64,000 nucleotides of DNA. Origin: Seriola aureovittata (taxonomy: Eukaryota; Chordata; Actinopteri; Carangiformes; Carangidae). The translations under genes and the position numbers were made by a program. The stretch spans positions 11,876,501 through 11,940,500 of the forward strand of contig NC_079373.1 in NCBI RefSeq assembly GCF_021018895.1, read 5' to 3'. The notes below the pieces were generated by a model that saw only the letters and a list, made by a program, of their open reading frames with translations, did not search any database and was not told where the DNA came from. This document shows, piece after piece, positions 25,601-38,200 of the stretch (its first letter is position 1; each line of letters opens with the position of its first letter).

Positions 25601-28600
25601 ACATTATGTGAATCTTTGGCTGCAGTCATCAGAGCTTTGGAAACAAAACTCAGGAACACTTCTGCCAATAATAAGATTTTCTCTTTCTATCAGCAGTTTT
25701 TTGTTGAATGATCTAGACATGAGTGCATTTCATGTAGTTAAGACATTTAATTGTGTCTGCGAGTGTGACTTCACCTTAATCACTGTTACATTTATCTTGG
25801 CTGCAAATTAGAGGCGTGTCTAAGAGCAAAGGTAACAAGCCCTGTGGTGGGAGCCACACCCTGTCTCGGCCCAATACAACCCCCACCCTTCTTATTATTG
25901 TTTTGGAATATCTCCATGTGGTTGGACGCTTTTATGCCAATATGAAACATAATCACTGGCTGCCATATCCAAGCGGTGCTGGAGGTTCTCTTGTATAGGC
26001 GCCATCTTGCCCCAAGGGTCAAAACTATCCACAGGGGACTTTCCTGTTGCGAGCCGCCTCTATCAAGCCCACACTTAACAGCACACTCATTGAAATGTAT
26101 ACCAATGCTGATGTTATGTATTTTAAATATGCTACTGTAATTTGCCTACAGTAAAGAGGAGCTGACTGCAATTACAAAATTACCAAATTACTACCACAGA
26201 ATTATAATTGGCTGCATATTTGCATTCATTTGCACTCGTTCATTTGAACTGTCTAAATGTGCTTAATGCATTCATAAATTTCATTTTGGACTGCCTGTGG
26301 CCCTCCATACACGCTATGTAAAAATGAAAATATTGTTCCAGAAGAGGAGCACTTGAGCCAAAACCAGCTGGCAGTAAGCAGATTTTCACACCTCAGGAAG
26401 ATATCGTACACCTACACTGGCAGAATATTCACATGCAAATACTCTGCAAAGTTTATCTTCTCTCCATCCACATTAGTCACAACTCATTATTTCCATTTTT
26501 AAACTTGACAAAATGGAGCATGGCGTTTTGAGACCAACAAACTCCGATCCTGCTTGAAAACACTGTTCAATGGTTTCAGTTTATATTCTGTGAGGTTCTC
26601 TTATATATCTGTTTTTACTGCTCTGCACCAACAGTGGCAGTATATTGCATGATGTCGGGAGGGGGTTGGGGAAACACTACAGAGAGTACAGGCACTTAGT
26701 GTGAACCACTGTACTTTTTAATGTTTCCCGAATGCTAGTAAATCTAACCCTCCTAAAATCCACAGTGAAACACTATGCCAAGTATGACATCACCCCTGCA
26801 CAGACCCGTTTTATGATTTTTAACTTCATTTACAGAGACCAGGGCTGGGCAGGCCACAGAGTCCAGTTTAAAACTCAGTCGCCACACTTAACGGCAGAGA
26901 CTAGAGTCATTCACTCTGGATTTGACTGGCAAACAGAGGAGATGGGAGAGATCAGTTGCTGTTTTCTCATCATAGTTTGATGTGCACATGTAAAACATCT
27001 GCTGGGATTTCAGTTAAGTTCAGTTGTGGTATAGTTCTACTATTTTTACTACTTACCCACAGTCAGACAAACTCATGGGTGCCTTTCATCTGTGTACAGT
27101 TTCAAAGTTATTCTGAACATTGTTGTTGGCCTCGCTTTACTCCACTAACAGATTCTATCAGAACAAGTAGTAGCTCCTATCAAAAGCAGGAAAATACACC
27201 TTGTCCATTGTGGAGGTTATAACACTGTGTAACCTGCAGCCTAGTATTAACAGGATGCTGTTTTTTCTTTACATTCTTAGCATTTAATTTGGGATTATAT
27301 TTCTAGACCACACATTTGTTTTTATCCACTGTAAACAGAGCTGCAATTAAAAATTATTTTCATCCTCATCAAATCTGTATTTTACTTTTGCAATTAAGCA
27401 ATCATTCATTTAGCCTAACAAAATATCACAAAATACTAACAAACACAAATAACTTGATCACTAAATTGATATCTTTGAATTATTGTTTTGTTTGACCAAC
27501 AGTCCAAAAACCGAAGAGCTTCAATTTACAATGGTATAAAACAGAGAAAAGCAGCTGGAAATCCTCACATTTGAGAAGCTGCAACCAAAGACGGCTTTAC
27601 ATTTAAGCTTGGTAAATGAATTTAACAGGGAATTGATTATCAATTAATCTGTGGATTGACTGATGAATTAATCTATCAATATTTTTCAACTCAACATCTG
27701 AATAGGAAGTGGACGGGATGTTCAATATAAAATAATTTATCAATACAGTGGGTGAAATAATAGACTTCTATAATAATAAAATTCATAACCACATAATAAA
27801 TTCATACATTTCAAATACAGACAGACGAGTTATCCATCTTTAGAAATTTAGGTTATTTTCCCTGTATTTGATGCTTCAGACATCTCTGCTCTTCTCTTTG
27901 AATAAATGCAAAAATGGCTCCTAAATTGTAACAGTTATTCCACACAGATACCAATGTAAATTAAACCGTGTCCTTCGGTTCCTAAGGCCACTGTGCAGCT
28001 TTGAACTTGAGAAATGATTTACATTTTCTCTTAGATAGTGCATTTTGTGGAGTATTTCCTGTTCTGTCAGGACCATCGATAATAGTGTTATTATTGTGCT
28101 CTGTGAGTCTCCCCCCCCTCATTTCCCTGTTCAAGGATGCTCATTAGGAGACCAACCAGCTAATCTGGTGTTAGGGTCCTGATAACTGCCTTGCTTGGCG
28201 TCACTCTAGTAAATTGCCATGGCTCCCTGTTAAAAGCCGGCAGTTGATAGCAGTATCAGGAGACAGGCTGCATTGGGGAGACAGAGTGTCCGGCTCCAAA
28301 TGACCTCCCAAAATAGACAAGTGCCTCAAGACCAGGGGCCACAGGCACCTCCAGCCGAAGCAAACGAGCTTAAGACAAGGCCAGCTCAGGAAGAACATTT
28401 CATCAGTGCCATTGCTGTTAATGGCATGCAGATATTCAGGAGAGGCGGCAGACACTGAGTGACCCCAACCCTAAGTATTTAGTTCTCCCACTGAGCAGAG
28501 CCTTGCCACACCACAGACAGGTCAGACATGGAGCCGCCTGTACAGAGTGGGAGCCACTCACTACCATAGAGCTGATAATGATTATGGCCAATTCGCTATC

Positions 28601-28877
28601 ACTAACAGTGTAAGGTCTGCTCCGTCTCTCTAGCTGTGGTCAGAAGACAAGCACACCATGTAGCTCCCAGACCTAAGATGCAAACAAACACCTCAGACCG
28701 TTCCATATACACACCTGATTATCCACATGTAGCTCAAATATTTCAGCGGGCTTCTTCAAGCAGACTATGCAAAGCTGAGACAGCAGCCATGTCCAAAGGA
28801 ACATGTTGTTTTCATTATGTATCCTGTACCGTCTCTCTTCACCCAGTGACAGTGTGATTTAAGCCGTGCTGGTGCAG

Positions 28878-28899
28878 CAGGGTCAGCTCTGTGACCCTG
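28878..28899. promoter_or_regulatory. Inverted repeat of nuclear-receptor-like half-sites
   Basis: CAGGGTCA, 6-bp spacer GCTCTG, TGACCCTG: perfect 8-bp arms containing GGGTCA and TGACCC. The half-sites resemble nuclear receptor sites, although a 6-bp spacing is unusual for inverted repeats. It lies within a complex, moderately GC-rich block. Confidence 0.4.
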
Positions 28900-31383
28900 T
28901 CTTTCCCCAATGATGATTTAATTGTGCACAGAGGGCACACTTTCTACCCTGCCCAAGCACTACCTTGACTTAGGTCCTCCCTGAAGAGTCACTTGTAAGA
29001 GCCACTTGTTGAGTCCTACACAGGAAGGCTAATTACAGTCCCCGATGCTACACTTCCACTACCGGGCCCCATGAAGTAAATCAATAAGAGAGGAGAACAG
29101 GAGGCATTGAATCATGGCCTGAAAACAAGGCAGCTCCAGTGTATCCTGGACCTGTGTAAGCCTCAGAGTGAGGCAGAGTGAAAGGAAGTGAGCGAATGAT
29201 CCCTGTGAGTCCTTTAAGCTTGAGAAGGAACACATTGTTGAGAAGGCCAACAGCAGGTTTGAAAATTCCTGACGTACCTGTAGCTCAGTTACACATTACA
29301 GATAAGCAAAATTTAATGTTCCATGGCAAATGACTAACTCGGCAGATCCACCAAGATTATACTGTGAACTGATTCCAAAAACATGGCAAATGCTGTAACA
29401 AAACATATGGAATTCATTCTTCTAAATGAAGCCCTCTGCAGAGAAAGAAAAGCTTCATACTCAAACTCTATTTTATTTGGTGCAATGCACACAACAAAGG
29501 ATATTGGCCTGCATTTGAGAGTCCAAGACCATTTTTGAAGATTTTCTTTACAGTCTGTTAAGAACACACACCCATCGCCGACAGCTGTTTAATGTGATAT
29601 GCTCACAGATCCAGTGGTAAACAAGACTTAAACTCTTGTGAGTATAGTAAGATTAAATTGATTTCATCACATCTTTTGTAGCAGTGTACATTATGTAATG
29701 ACTAAAGGCTGCATGCTAATGACACACTACTGTAATCTGGATTTAATGGGTTCAATGAACTGGACCCCAGCATGTTTGATCTCAGGTGATTATTTACTCC
29801 TCGCAAGAGTGTACACAACCAGGATGAAAATTAAGTTGCAAAGTGTACAACGCTCACTGTAGCTGGGACTCTTAAAGTGCTTGCTGTTATGTGCTAGCAT
29901 GTAAGGTGGCAAAGCACTGCTAAATATAAAGACTGATTACAACACTGACTTCACTTGACAACAGATTTTTAAGACTGTGGAGAGCAGGATTAGGATTACA
30001 ATTCCTTGCCTCCCGACAGAGCGTCAGACCTATCAGAGCTGCAGTGATCTTATCGAATATTCTTGATTTTTTGTGTCTAAAACTGAGATGATCAAAGTAT
30101 GATTTTATAGTTTCAGCTGGTCATTGACGCAAATCTATACAGAAATTACAGCAATCTGGAAATACCTGATATCAAATGCGTCATCTTTTCACTGTCAAGA
30201 AGGCTCCTGAAGGTCTCCTAGTTTGTTTCCACCTTTATGCAAGTTTTATCCATATATCTGGATGCTGCTATACAGTGTGGTCAGAATCAAGCAGTGTTTT
30301 CTGAAGCTGAAGCTCTGTCCTGATCAGCAAGTTGTCATTACAATCTTGTCATTACTAGTGCTTTGGGAGATGAATCTCCATGTGTCTATTCCAACAGGCT
30401 CCCCTGACACTGCCAAAGAATTAAAATCAATTGGTTTGTCTCTTGTCTTTATAGCCCTCGGCAGCCTGTGAAAAATGGATCCTCTTAAGAGGTAACACAG
30501 TATCCATGTGGGGCATAAGTCCAGAGCATGACTAATGGAGCTCCAGTCTATATGCTAATGCTACATAACACAACACTAATACTGGCTGCATTAAGTTAGC
30601 CATGATACCAGGATGATATCATGTTTGCTGAAAGGAGAGCCAGTCGATGAAAAACGGATGATAGCACAAAATACCATCTTCATAATGCTCCACATCTCAG
30701 ACATAGCTGTGTGCGGCGGGGAAAGGAGCAGTGGTCATTAGGACTCTTAAAGGGTAAAGACTTCTAACTCTGATTTACTTGATCTCCTATCTTGGAGGAA
30801 ACTGTGGATCGCCTGCCAGTCTGGCGCTCACAGACTCCCTGTGTGACCTCAGCTAGTAAGCCTGCTCACAATAGGTGGCCCAATGTGGCCCATGTCCCTG
30901 GTGCTTCAGTAGAAGTCGGCCTGGAGAAGGGAAGGAAATCCTGGTAGGGAGCATAGCCGGAAAGAGTGTGGCCATTTAAGTTTTCAGGTCTATCCTTAGA
31001 GGTCAAACTGAGCTTTTCCCCCAGGGGCCTCCACACTCTCTCCTTCCCCTCATCCCCCCTCCTCAAAGACATTCCTTTCTCTAAACTTTGCCTTCAAAAC
31101 AGTTCAGATCCATCAACATCTCAATACTTTCCCCATGTATGGCCTTTCACTTAGATATTCAGAGTTATCGCACAACCACAGTAAGCATGATGGACAATGT
31201 TATTGCCAAAAGTGAGACAAACATACATGGAGATTGTTATTATGAGTTCTCATGAGATGGATTTTCCCCAAGAGGATGTCCTTGTGATAAAGCATGAAAA
31301 TAAGTTTGCTATGGTGAAAATACATGATGGTAATCATAGTCCAACAAACACGTTGGGTGGAAGTCAAACTTGAACAGCCAAAC

Positions 31384-31418
31384 AGTGTCTGATATAAGCA
31401 GGGCTTATATCAGACACT
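31384..31418. repeat. Perfect 16-bp inverted repeat with 3-nt loop
   Basis: Arm AGTGTCTGATATAAGC (31384-31399), spacer AGG, and its exact reverse complement (31403-31418). The outer parts carry GTCT/AGAC SMAD half-sites. No poly-T or other small-RNA gene signs are seen. It lies in the 5' flank of smad6, about 13.8 kb from the ATG. Confidence 0.95.
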
Positions 31419-32917
31419 CTGGAGAGTTTAAGACAGCTGCGGAAAAAAAAAAAAGTTTACGGGAAATTGATCGGTCAGCAGGATATACACAGTATAACAC
31501 ACTATTCAATGAGAAGCTGCAACAAACTTCTCATTTCAATGTTCTCCTTGAGGCCAACTCTGGAGCCACAAACCAAGGGTTTTCCCAATGTGTCACCCAC
31601 TCGAGGGGTATTAGTGTTTGTGCTACAGTGTCTCTCTGTCCTATAAACAATGTGTCTCTTGTGACAGTGAATCAGACACGGCCTGTCGGCTAGCCTCTCC
31701 GGCATCAGGCCTGCTTGGCAGAGATTGGCTGGGGGACTGCTGCAGAGCCATGCCATTTGTCATGCTGTATATTTACAGGCTGTGTCAGCACAGGGCGGGT
31801 GGAGCGAGACGTCTCCGCTCTGCGCCTGACTCCATGGACGCCAGGCCCAGAACCTCCCCTCATTCATCTGTTTACTTTCTAAATAGGCCTCTGTTTGGAC
31901 TTACATCAGTGGGGAGAGAATATCTAAGAAAACGAGGAAGGAAATCTGTGGAAAACAAAGGAAAGGGAAAGAAACTCTCTGTGATAGAGACTGCCCCTCA
32001 CTGTTCCTGATTACAGCACAGTTGCAGAGCGCTTGGCGCCATCAAAATCGGCTATCCAGGCAGCCGGGCAGGCCAGACAGGGGAGAGGAAGACTGGTAGT
32101 GACGCTTGCAAATACCAAGCAGGGACTGTTAGGGAGCTCTTTCAGTGTTTATGTATTTTAGATGGCTGTTTTTGATTTTGTAAAGCAGGGGAAGAAAGAT
32201 AGACGCCTCACCACGGTTACTAGACTTGTTTTGTACGCAAATTATGCAATATAAAATTACTTTGTGGAATCACATCAAGCATTATATGTCTAAACATTAG
32301 AAGCAAACAGAGGAATCCAAATGCAAAAATGAAATATAAACTGTATGAGCTCTTATGAACTTGAAGAAGCTATCAGTTCCAATACTTTTAGGGCACCAAT
32401 CAAGTAGCTTTCCTATGAACATTTTTTTAAATTTTGGTGTCTCATTATGCCACCATGGATGTTAATATAATTTTCATTTATTCAAGTTACACATGTTAAC
32501 CTGGTTCATAAGCAAACTACATAGTCACTAATAGGCATTCAGTAACTTGGACAGAAATGCAGCCATAATCAACCAGATGTTGGCCACATACTGTGTATTT
32601 TCCAGCTCTGTTCTTAGAGGATGTAATTTTAGTGGTACATGACAGCTGATGGGAAAAAAATTAACCTTGCTGAAACAGCAGACACTGGCTGCTGAGGTTT
32701 TTTTTTTAATACATGCCTCTCAGTTTATGTAAAATCAATAAGTGCAGAGACCATTCACCATTTCACCAGCCCTGAAGTCAATCGTAGATTATTGATGGTC
32801 ATGAAACTTGCACAGCACTACAGGGTAAACACAGCATCTAATGTCTCACCACAGCTGAGATTTTCCCTTTGTAACGTGAAGTTGTCCTCTGTAAAACTAA
32901 TGTAGTGGGCAAAAATG

Positions 32918-32918
<1 letters not shown>

Positions 32919-32966
<48 letters not shown>
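32919..32966. repeat. (TG)24 microsatellite
   Basis: A perfect TG tract of 48 bp. Reading frames across it are artefacts. Confidence 0.97.
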
Positions 32967-32967
<1 letters not shown>

Positions 32968-35178
32968 TCAGGGTCTCCTTGTCTCTTGCTTCCCAACCCA
33001 TGGACTAAGAAGAAAACAAAGATGAGGAGAAGCAGCATAAGGAAACTAAGGGAAGGCACTTTGATACTTTATATATTTCATTCTTGTTCGGCACAAACAA
33101 CTTACCGTATACATTTCTGGTGGCTCATTATTGTCTATAGAGTAAGAGTTTGAAGTAGGGGTGCAATGGGGGAAGGATCACTTACAATCTGAACAACTTT
33201 CAAAAGGTGAATGTAAACTTATTAACCAATCTATCCATTGTAACTATCCATTGCTTTACATGTTGCAGAGTTACTTCCTTTTTGAACTTTGATCTACTCT
33301 ATATACTGAAGTTGTACACGCACACAGTTTTACAATGTAATGGAAAACCGATGAACATTTCAGGTTCATTCACCTTCATTTTCACTTCCAAAGATAACCA
33401 AGTGAAACTGGACTATAAAACCTTTCTGATCCCTCATATCTGTGACTGTACCATGCATTGTTTAAAAGCTGTGTCAAATGGAGACCCCATGACTCTATAG
33501 CTCTGCAAGTAATCTTGGATGTAAAACAACAGGAATGATGACTAAAACTATGAAACGAAGTTACGAAAAATGGAATGCTCTTTTAAATCTATAATTTCAA
33601 TTATTATTTATGATGAATGTTTGTATGCATCTTAAGTAAGGTTTTAGGTCTTAAATGTAAATTGTTAACTCACTAAACTGTAATAAGCACTTCAAATATT
33701 CAATATCATCTGCATCTGCATTTAAATGCACCTCCAACATCTTGCAACACATCAAGAAAAAAAGAAACCAAATTGCTATGTTGTAGCCTGTTTTGTAATA
33801 GACTTTTATTTTTCCACAGCTGATTCTCAATATTAAAAAAGATAGAAAAGAAGATGTCTTTAAAGTTTTTCATGTCATTTTAACAAGTGATCCAAACAAG
33901 GAAATGTTCTAAGTAATTGTAATCAAGAACTTGTTTTAAAGTCCTAAAAAAGGCCAATGTTTTGTTGCTTATCACTTTTACGTACATTCAAACCAGCAAT
34001 GCTTCTGTCTCTTGTGTCGCCACAGCAGCTCTATCTAATCTCCATTAAAAAGAACAAGTACACCAAAAAACAACAGGACTGGTTGGGGCTGAGGCAAGAG
34101 TGAAGAGAAAATCAGCAGTAAAGATTTGAAACAGGAAGAGTGTGGCGTCAGTACAGGCGGGAGATAAGAGCACTGCGCTCCATACACAAACACAGGGTTT
34201 CTGTGGCTGAGTGACTCCCAGCTCTCCGGGCGCCCTCACAGTAGCTGTCCTCTCCCCCTGGCTGGCTCCGGACCACAGCCCGTCACCCAGCCTTGCACAC
34301 AGCAGATCCAGGGGCCTGATACACCCTCAGTGACTCCAGGGGTTTTAAGGGGATTTGTGCAAGTCCAAAGGACTGACGAGCCCCCTAAAACAGGCAACCC
34401 TGGGAAAAAAGCATGGGACTTTTATCCTATGCTGCATTTCAACCAGCTCCCTTGGTTAAATGTCATTACAGCTCAACTCCAAGTTAACTAATTAACAACA
34501 AAGCCTTCCTATTTCTTTTATTATGTTCCCTACAGTGTCCAGCTGAGAGAGGTATTTTTCAAAATTAATACTACAAGTCAAAGTTGAAACAAAGCCCTGT
34601 TTCTCTCATATAATCCCATGGATCGGTGAGAAAGCGAAACTGACCACCGCTCCTCCCAAAAGTCGGTTCCTACATGGTCTGTTGCTGCACCCATAATGAA
34701 TCACCTTGGTAGCACCAACAGAAATACAGCTTAACACTTCTGTCACAAACGGCTGTTGTATTTACATACAGAGGCAGGATCGCACACTCTTTTCCTTCAC
34801 CACAAAATCACTATCTGTTGCAAGCATGCTTCAAATCCTATTATCGGGAAATCCTGAGTCAAATATCCTCCCCAGTGAATCTCAACTGGGCCATCATTCA
34901 GCAGGGCTGTGTGTGTTATGACAGAAAGGTAGAGAGAGGAAAGACAAACAGCAGAGCAGTCAGAGGAGCTTCTGCATGAGACAGAAACAGCCAAAAGTGT
35001 AATAGCACTAAACCCTATCTTGTGCAACAGTCTCGTTCTCAATTAACCTTGCTTGTGAAAAGATCTTTGCTAATTTTCTCACAGCCTGGAGACAGAGGAG
35101 AGTCTCCAACACCATCAGAGACACAACTAAACTGCTATAGGTTCCAGGCTGAATATGAAAAAGTCTTTACCAGGCTGC

Positions 35179-35198
35179 GTGTGTGTGTGTGTGTGTGT

Positions 35199-35233
<35 letters not shown>

Positions 35234-35237
35234 TGTG
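35179..35237. repeat. (GT)n microsatellite, interrupted
   Basis: A GT tract with a TACGTG interruption and a GTGTGGGTGTGTGG tail. Confidence 0.97.
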
Positions 35238-38200
35238 GATGAGAAGCGAGGAAGCCTTTTGGCACAGGGTTGAAGGCTGGGAATCCTAGCTGGGTTAATA
35301 AAAGTAGCCCGTGGGGCACTGTTTTTCCAGGCGCTCTCTGTGATGTTTGAATGTGAACTCAAACAAGCCTTCATTATGTGGCCACAGCCCTGGAGCCCCT
35401 GGTGCTGGGAGAGAGGCCCTGCCACTGACAACCATGGCCCGCTGGCGGATGCAGACGCCTTCTCCTCTGCTATGTCTCATTCTCTCTTTTCACTCCCCCT
35501 GCCTCTGATCCCTTTCTCCACACTCCTCTTAGCCTCTAATCCTGCATTCCCCCTCTCTTTCCTCTCTAGTGCAATCCTTCCACCTCAGTCCTTTTACCTC
35601 TCTCTCCCCTACTCTTATTCCTCCTTCACCGCTGCTTCTCTGATTTCTCTCTTTCCACACATTTTTCCAATCATCCTCCATGAAGGACGGCTTTTAAACT
35701 GGCCCTTGTGGGACCTGGAAGCCTCTAATCCACCATCTTTGTCTGCGGGTTTAGTTTGGTATGAATGTTACGTTTTACCATACAATGACAGCTGCCAGAC
35801 ATACATGGGTGTATGCCTCGAGAGGCACTTCATCATGTTTGGTGGTCCACAAAATGCTGACCCCTGTATGAAATAACAGCAAGTGATTTTTCATAACATA
35901 CACTCGTCCATCAGTTTAGAGCAGTACATCATAATCTCAAATTGACACTTGTGAAAACAGTCATTATCGCTTAAACACAACATTATCATTGGCTTGGTGT
36001 GCCGCTGCAGATGTTTCGTGAGCAGCTTGAAGCTGAGCTGCTGCTCTGAACCAACTATCCTCTTCTACTTCTTTCTCTGAGTCCTTTTCTCTAGGATCTA
36101 GTCTACAGCATTACAGGACTCTTTAAAAAGGTTAGGTTTTGTGTCTAAACTCAAAATAAGACACACAACAGCTGACACACATAGAGAAAGAGAAGGGAGA
36201 GATCTGTAATTAAAACCATCTTTTGTCCAAGAGATTGCAGCTCAGTCTTTCCCAAACCAGTGGTAAAAATAAGCCCTCCTCCCCTCTTCAGCTAGATGCA
36301 GAGACACCCGCTGTGTCACTCACTTAGTGTCATATTAAACTCCTCTGAAGTCAAAAAGACCAGAGGTACAAATGTGCCCAATTTGGAAGAATATGACAAG
36401 ACTGACAAAGTATGCTTCAAGCATAAGACACTACACAATGTATACTTCTAGTGAAACGTACGTTTATGCCTTTTAATCATGTATACCTACTGGACTGGTT
36501 AATGTATACCACTGAACAGCTTAGTCCTCCAAATTAGGAAACAGGACCATTCAGCCTAACATTGGATGCATGCTATGATGATATGATGAGAACATAAAAA
36601 CACAGCTCTGGTGCAATGCTAACACTAGCATACACTACACTGAGCGATACCAGCCTAGTCCAAAGTCTTATTGATGAGGTTATTTGAGGTTTTAGGATGA
36701 AACAGTCTGTGGATATATTATGGTAGTGAGGTGTAGGGTTGAGAAACACTTGTGGTTTGCATGGTGCTGGCTCTGCAGGAGCATTATGTACAAAGCAGAA
36801 TTCATAGTGAAATTTAACGTAAGCACAAAGCTAGAAAGAAGCGTAATCACCAAAAAATTCATGCATGAACACCACACTCCACCCTCTCTCCACCCTAAAT
36901 GTAATATGCTAATGAGTATAAATATGCCTGGGCTAACCCTCTCTTATTAGTATTTTTTCCACATACGATTTACATTCACCATACACTATTTTTGATATCC
37001 GGAGTGAATCAATACGCCAGGAAAAGGTGAGATGATCCAAATCTTTTCCAACTTACGCATTAGTTCATAAATGGAAGTAAATTACTTGCTCAAACAAACT
37101 AGGACTTCTTAGATTCTCTGATTTAACAAGAAAAAAAGTGTCTCTAAAAACAAAAAAAGCCTCTATCAACGAGGAGTAATAATAAAGGCAACATGATATT
37201 TAGGGCTTCTGCACTCCTGTGGGTTTCAGAGGAGCTGATTTTAAATTAATTTAACTTATACATCAATTGCTTACCAAGAAGCCATTCATCGCACACCCTG
37301 TCTGCTTGTAGGCTGTTCCCAACCATGTTGTCTGTTATCTTAGCTTAGTTTGTCATTACAATTATATTAGGGAAAACGGCTCTGGCTGCAAATTGTGCTC
37401 TGTTAGCCTGGTCATCCACATAGTATGGGAACTTTATATACCTGGCTGACATACACATGATGCTGTCTCATACAGTTTGCATGGCACGGCACAACTGGCA
37501 CAGTCCTGACCGGTTTGCCAGTTCCCTCTGAAATGCCCCTGTTGCCAAGAAACCTGCTGTGGTCAGCACTTGTAAGGGAACAGGCAATGCATGATTCCTC
37601 GCCGTGTCCCTCTCCAAAGCTGGACCCAACTCTGCATACAGTTCCAAAAGGATTGCTCTCGGAAATCTGAAACAGCTGATAGGACAGTCATCATCATGGG
37701 CCAAAAAATCAGCACGGTCTCAAAGTATCTGTTCCCTTCTAATTCTGCCATTCGCTGTCCTCTAAAAAGGTCAAGGTTCCCATTGCTATTTGGATATATA
37801 TTGCATCCTTTTGCGCAAGCAATTCATTATGTTAGTATATAGTTTCGCTACATCACATCTAAATGTCGCCAATTGTGTAAAACTATTAGAAATGTGCATA
37901 CACCAGACATGAAACTGGCCTGGGGGAAATTCTAACATTAGTTTTACATCATGATACATCTGACCATAAGTGTGAAAGATATTGTACGTAAGTTTTTTGT
38001 GTGTACACAACGTTTGAACATGAGGCCCCAGGTAACTCTAGTAATTACTATGAATGTTTTTTGTTACTCCTCACTGACTATGCATTCCAGCAGTGCCATC
38101 CAAACCAGTAGTGCTCACATAAACCCTGTGGAGATGTGCTTCTGTTGCTCATTGCAAAACATGGTAATAAACATTAATTATAAATAATAACTATCACTAA

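Larger units (their letters stand above)
18561..32100. other. 5' flank of smad6, proximal part: no gene recognised
   Basis: Mostly AT-rich DNA without convincing exons on either strand; frames up to 120 codons match no family I know. It contains the decayed repeat at 22489-22690, three ACCCATT units (24921-24941) and short tracts. Blocks of higher complexity at about 25080-25330, 28440-28960 and 31680-32090 are enhancer candidates. The last includes GGCGCC at 32035-32040. The segment 25808-26060 has a GGCGCC overlapping a YY1-type GCCATCTTG (25998-26009) and may be an old repeat. Confidence 0.7.

Noticed and set aside
35340..35876. 178-codon plus-strand frame rich in Ser, Leu, Phe and Pro
   Set aside because: Produced by a pyrimidine-rich stretch (35460-35680). 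It has no domain, no splice context and no homology I recognise.
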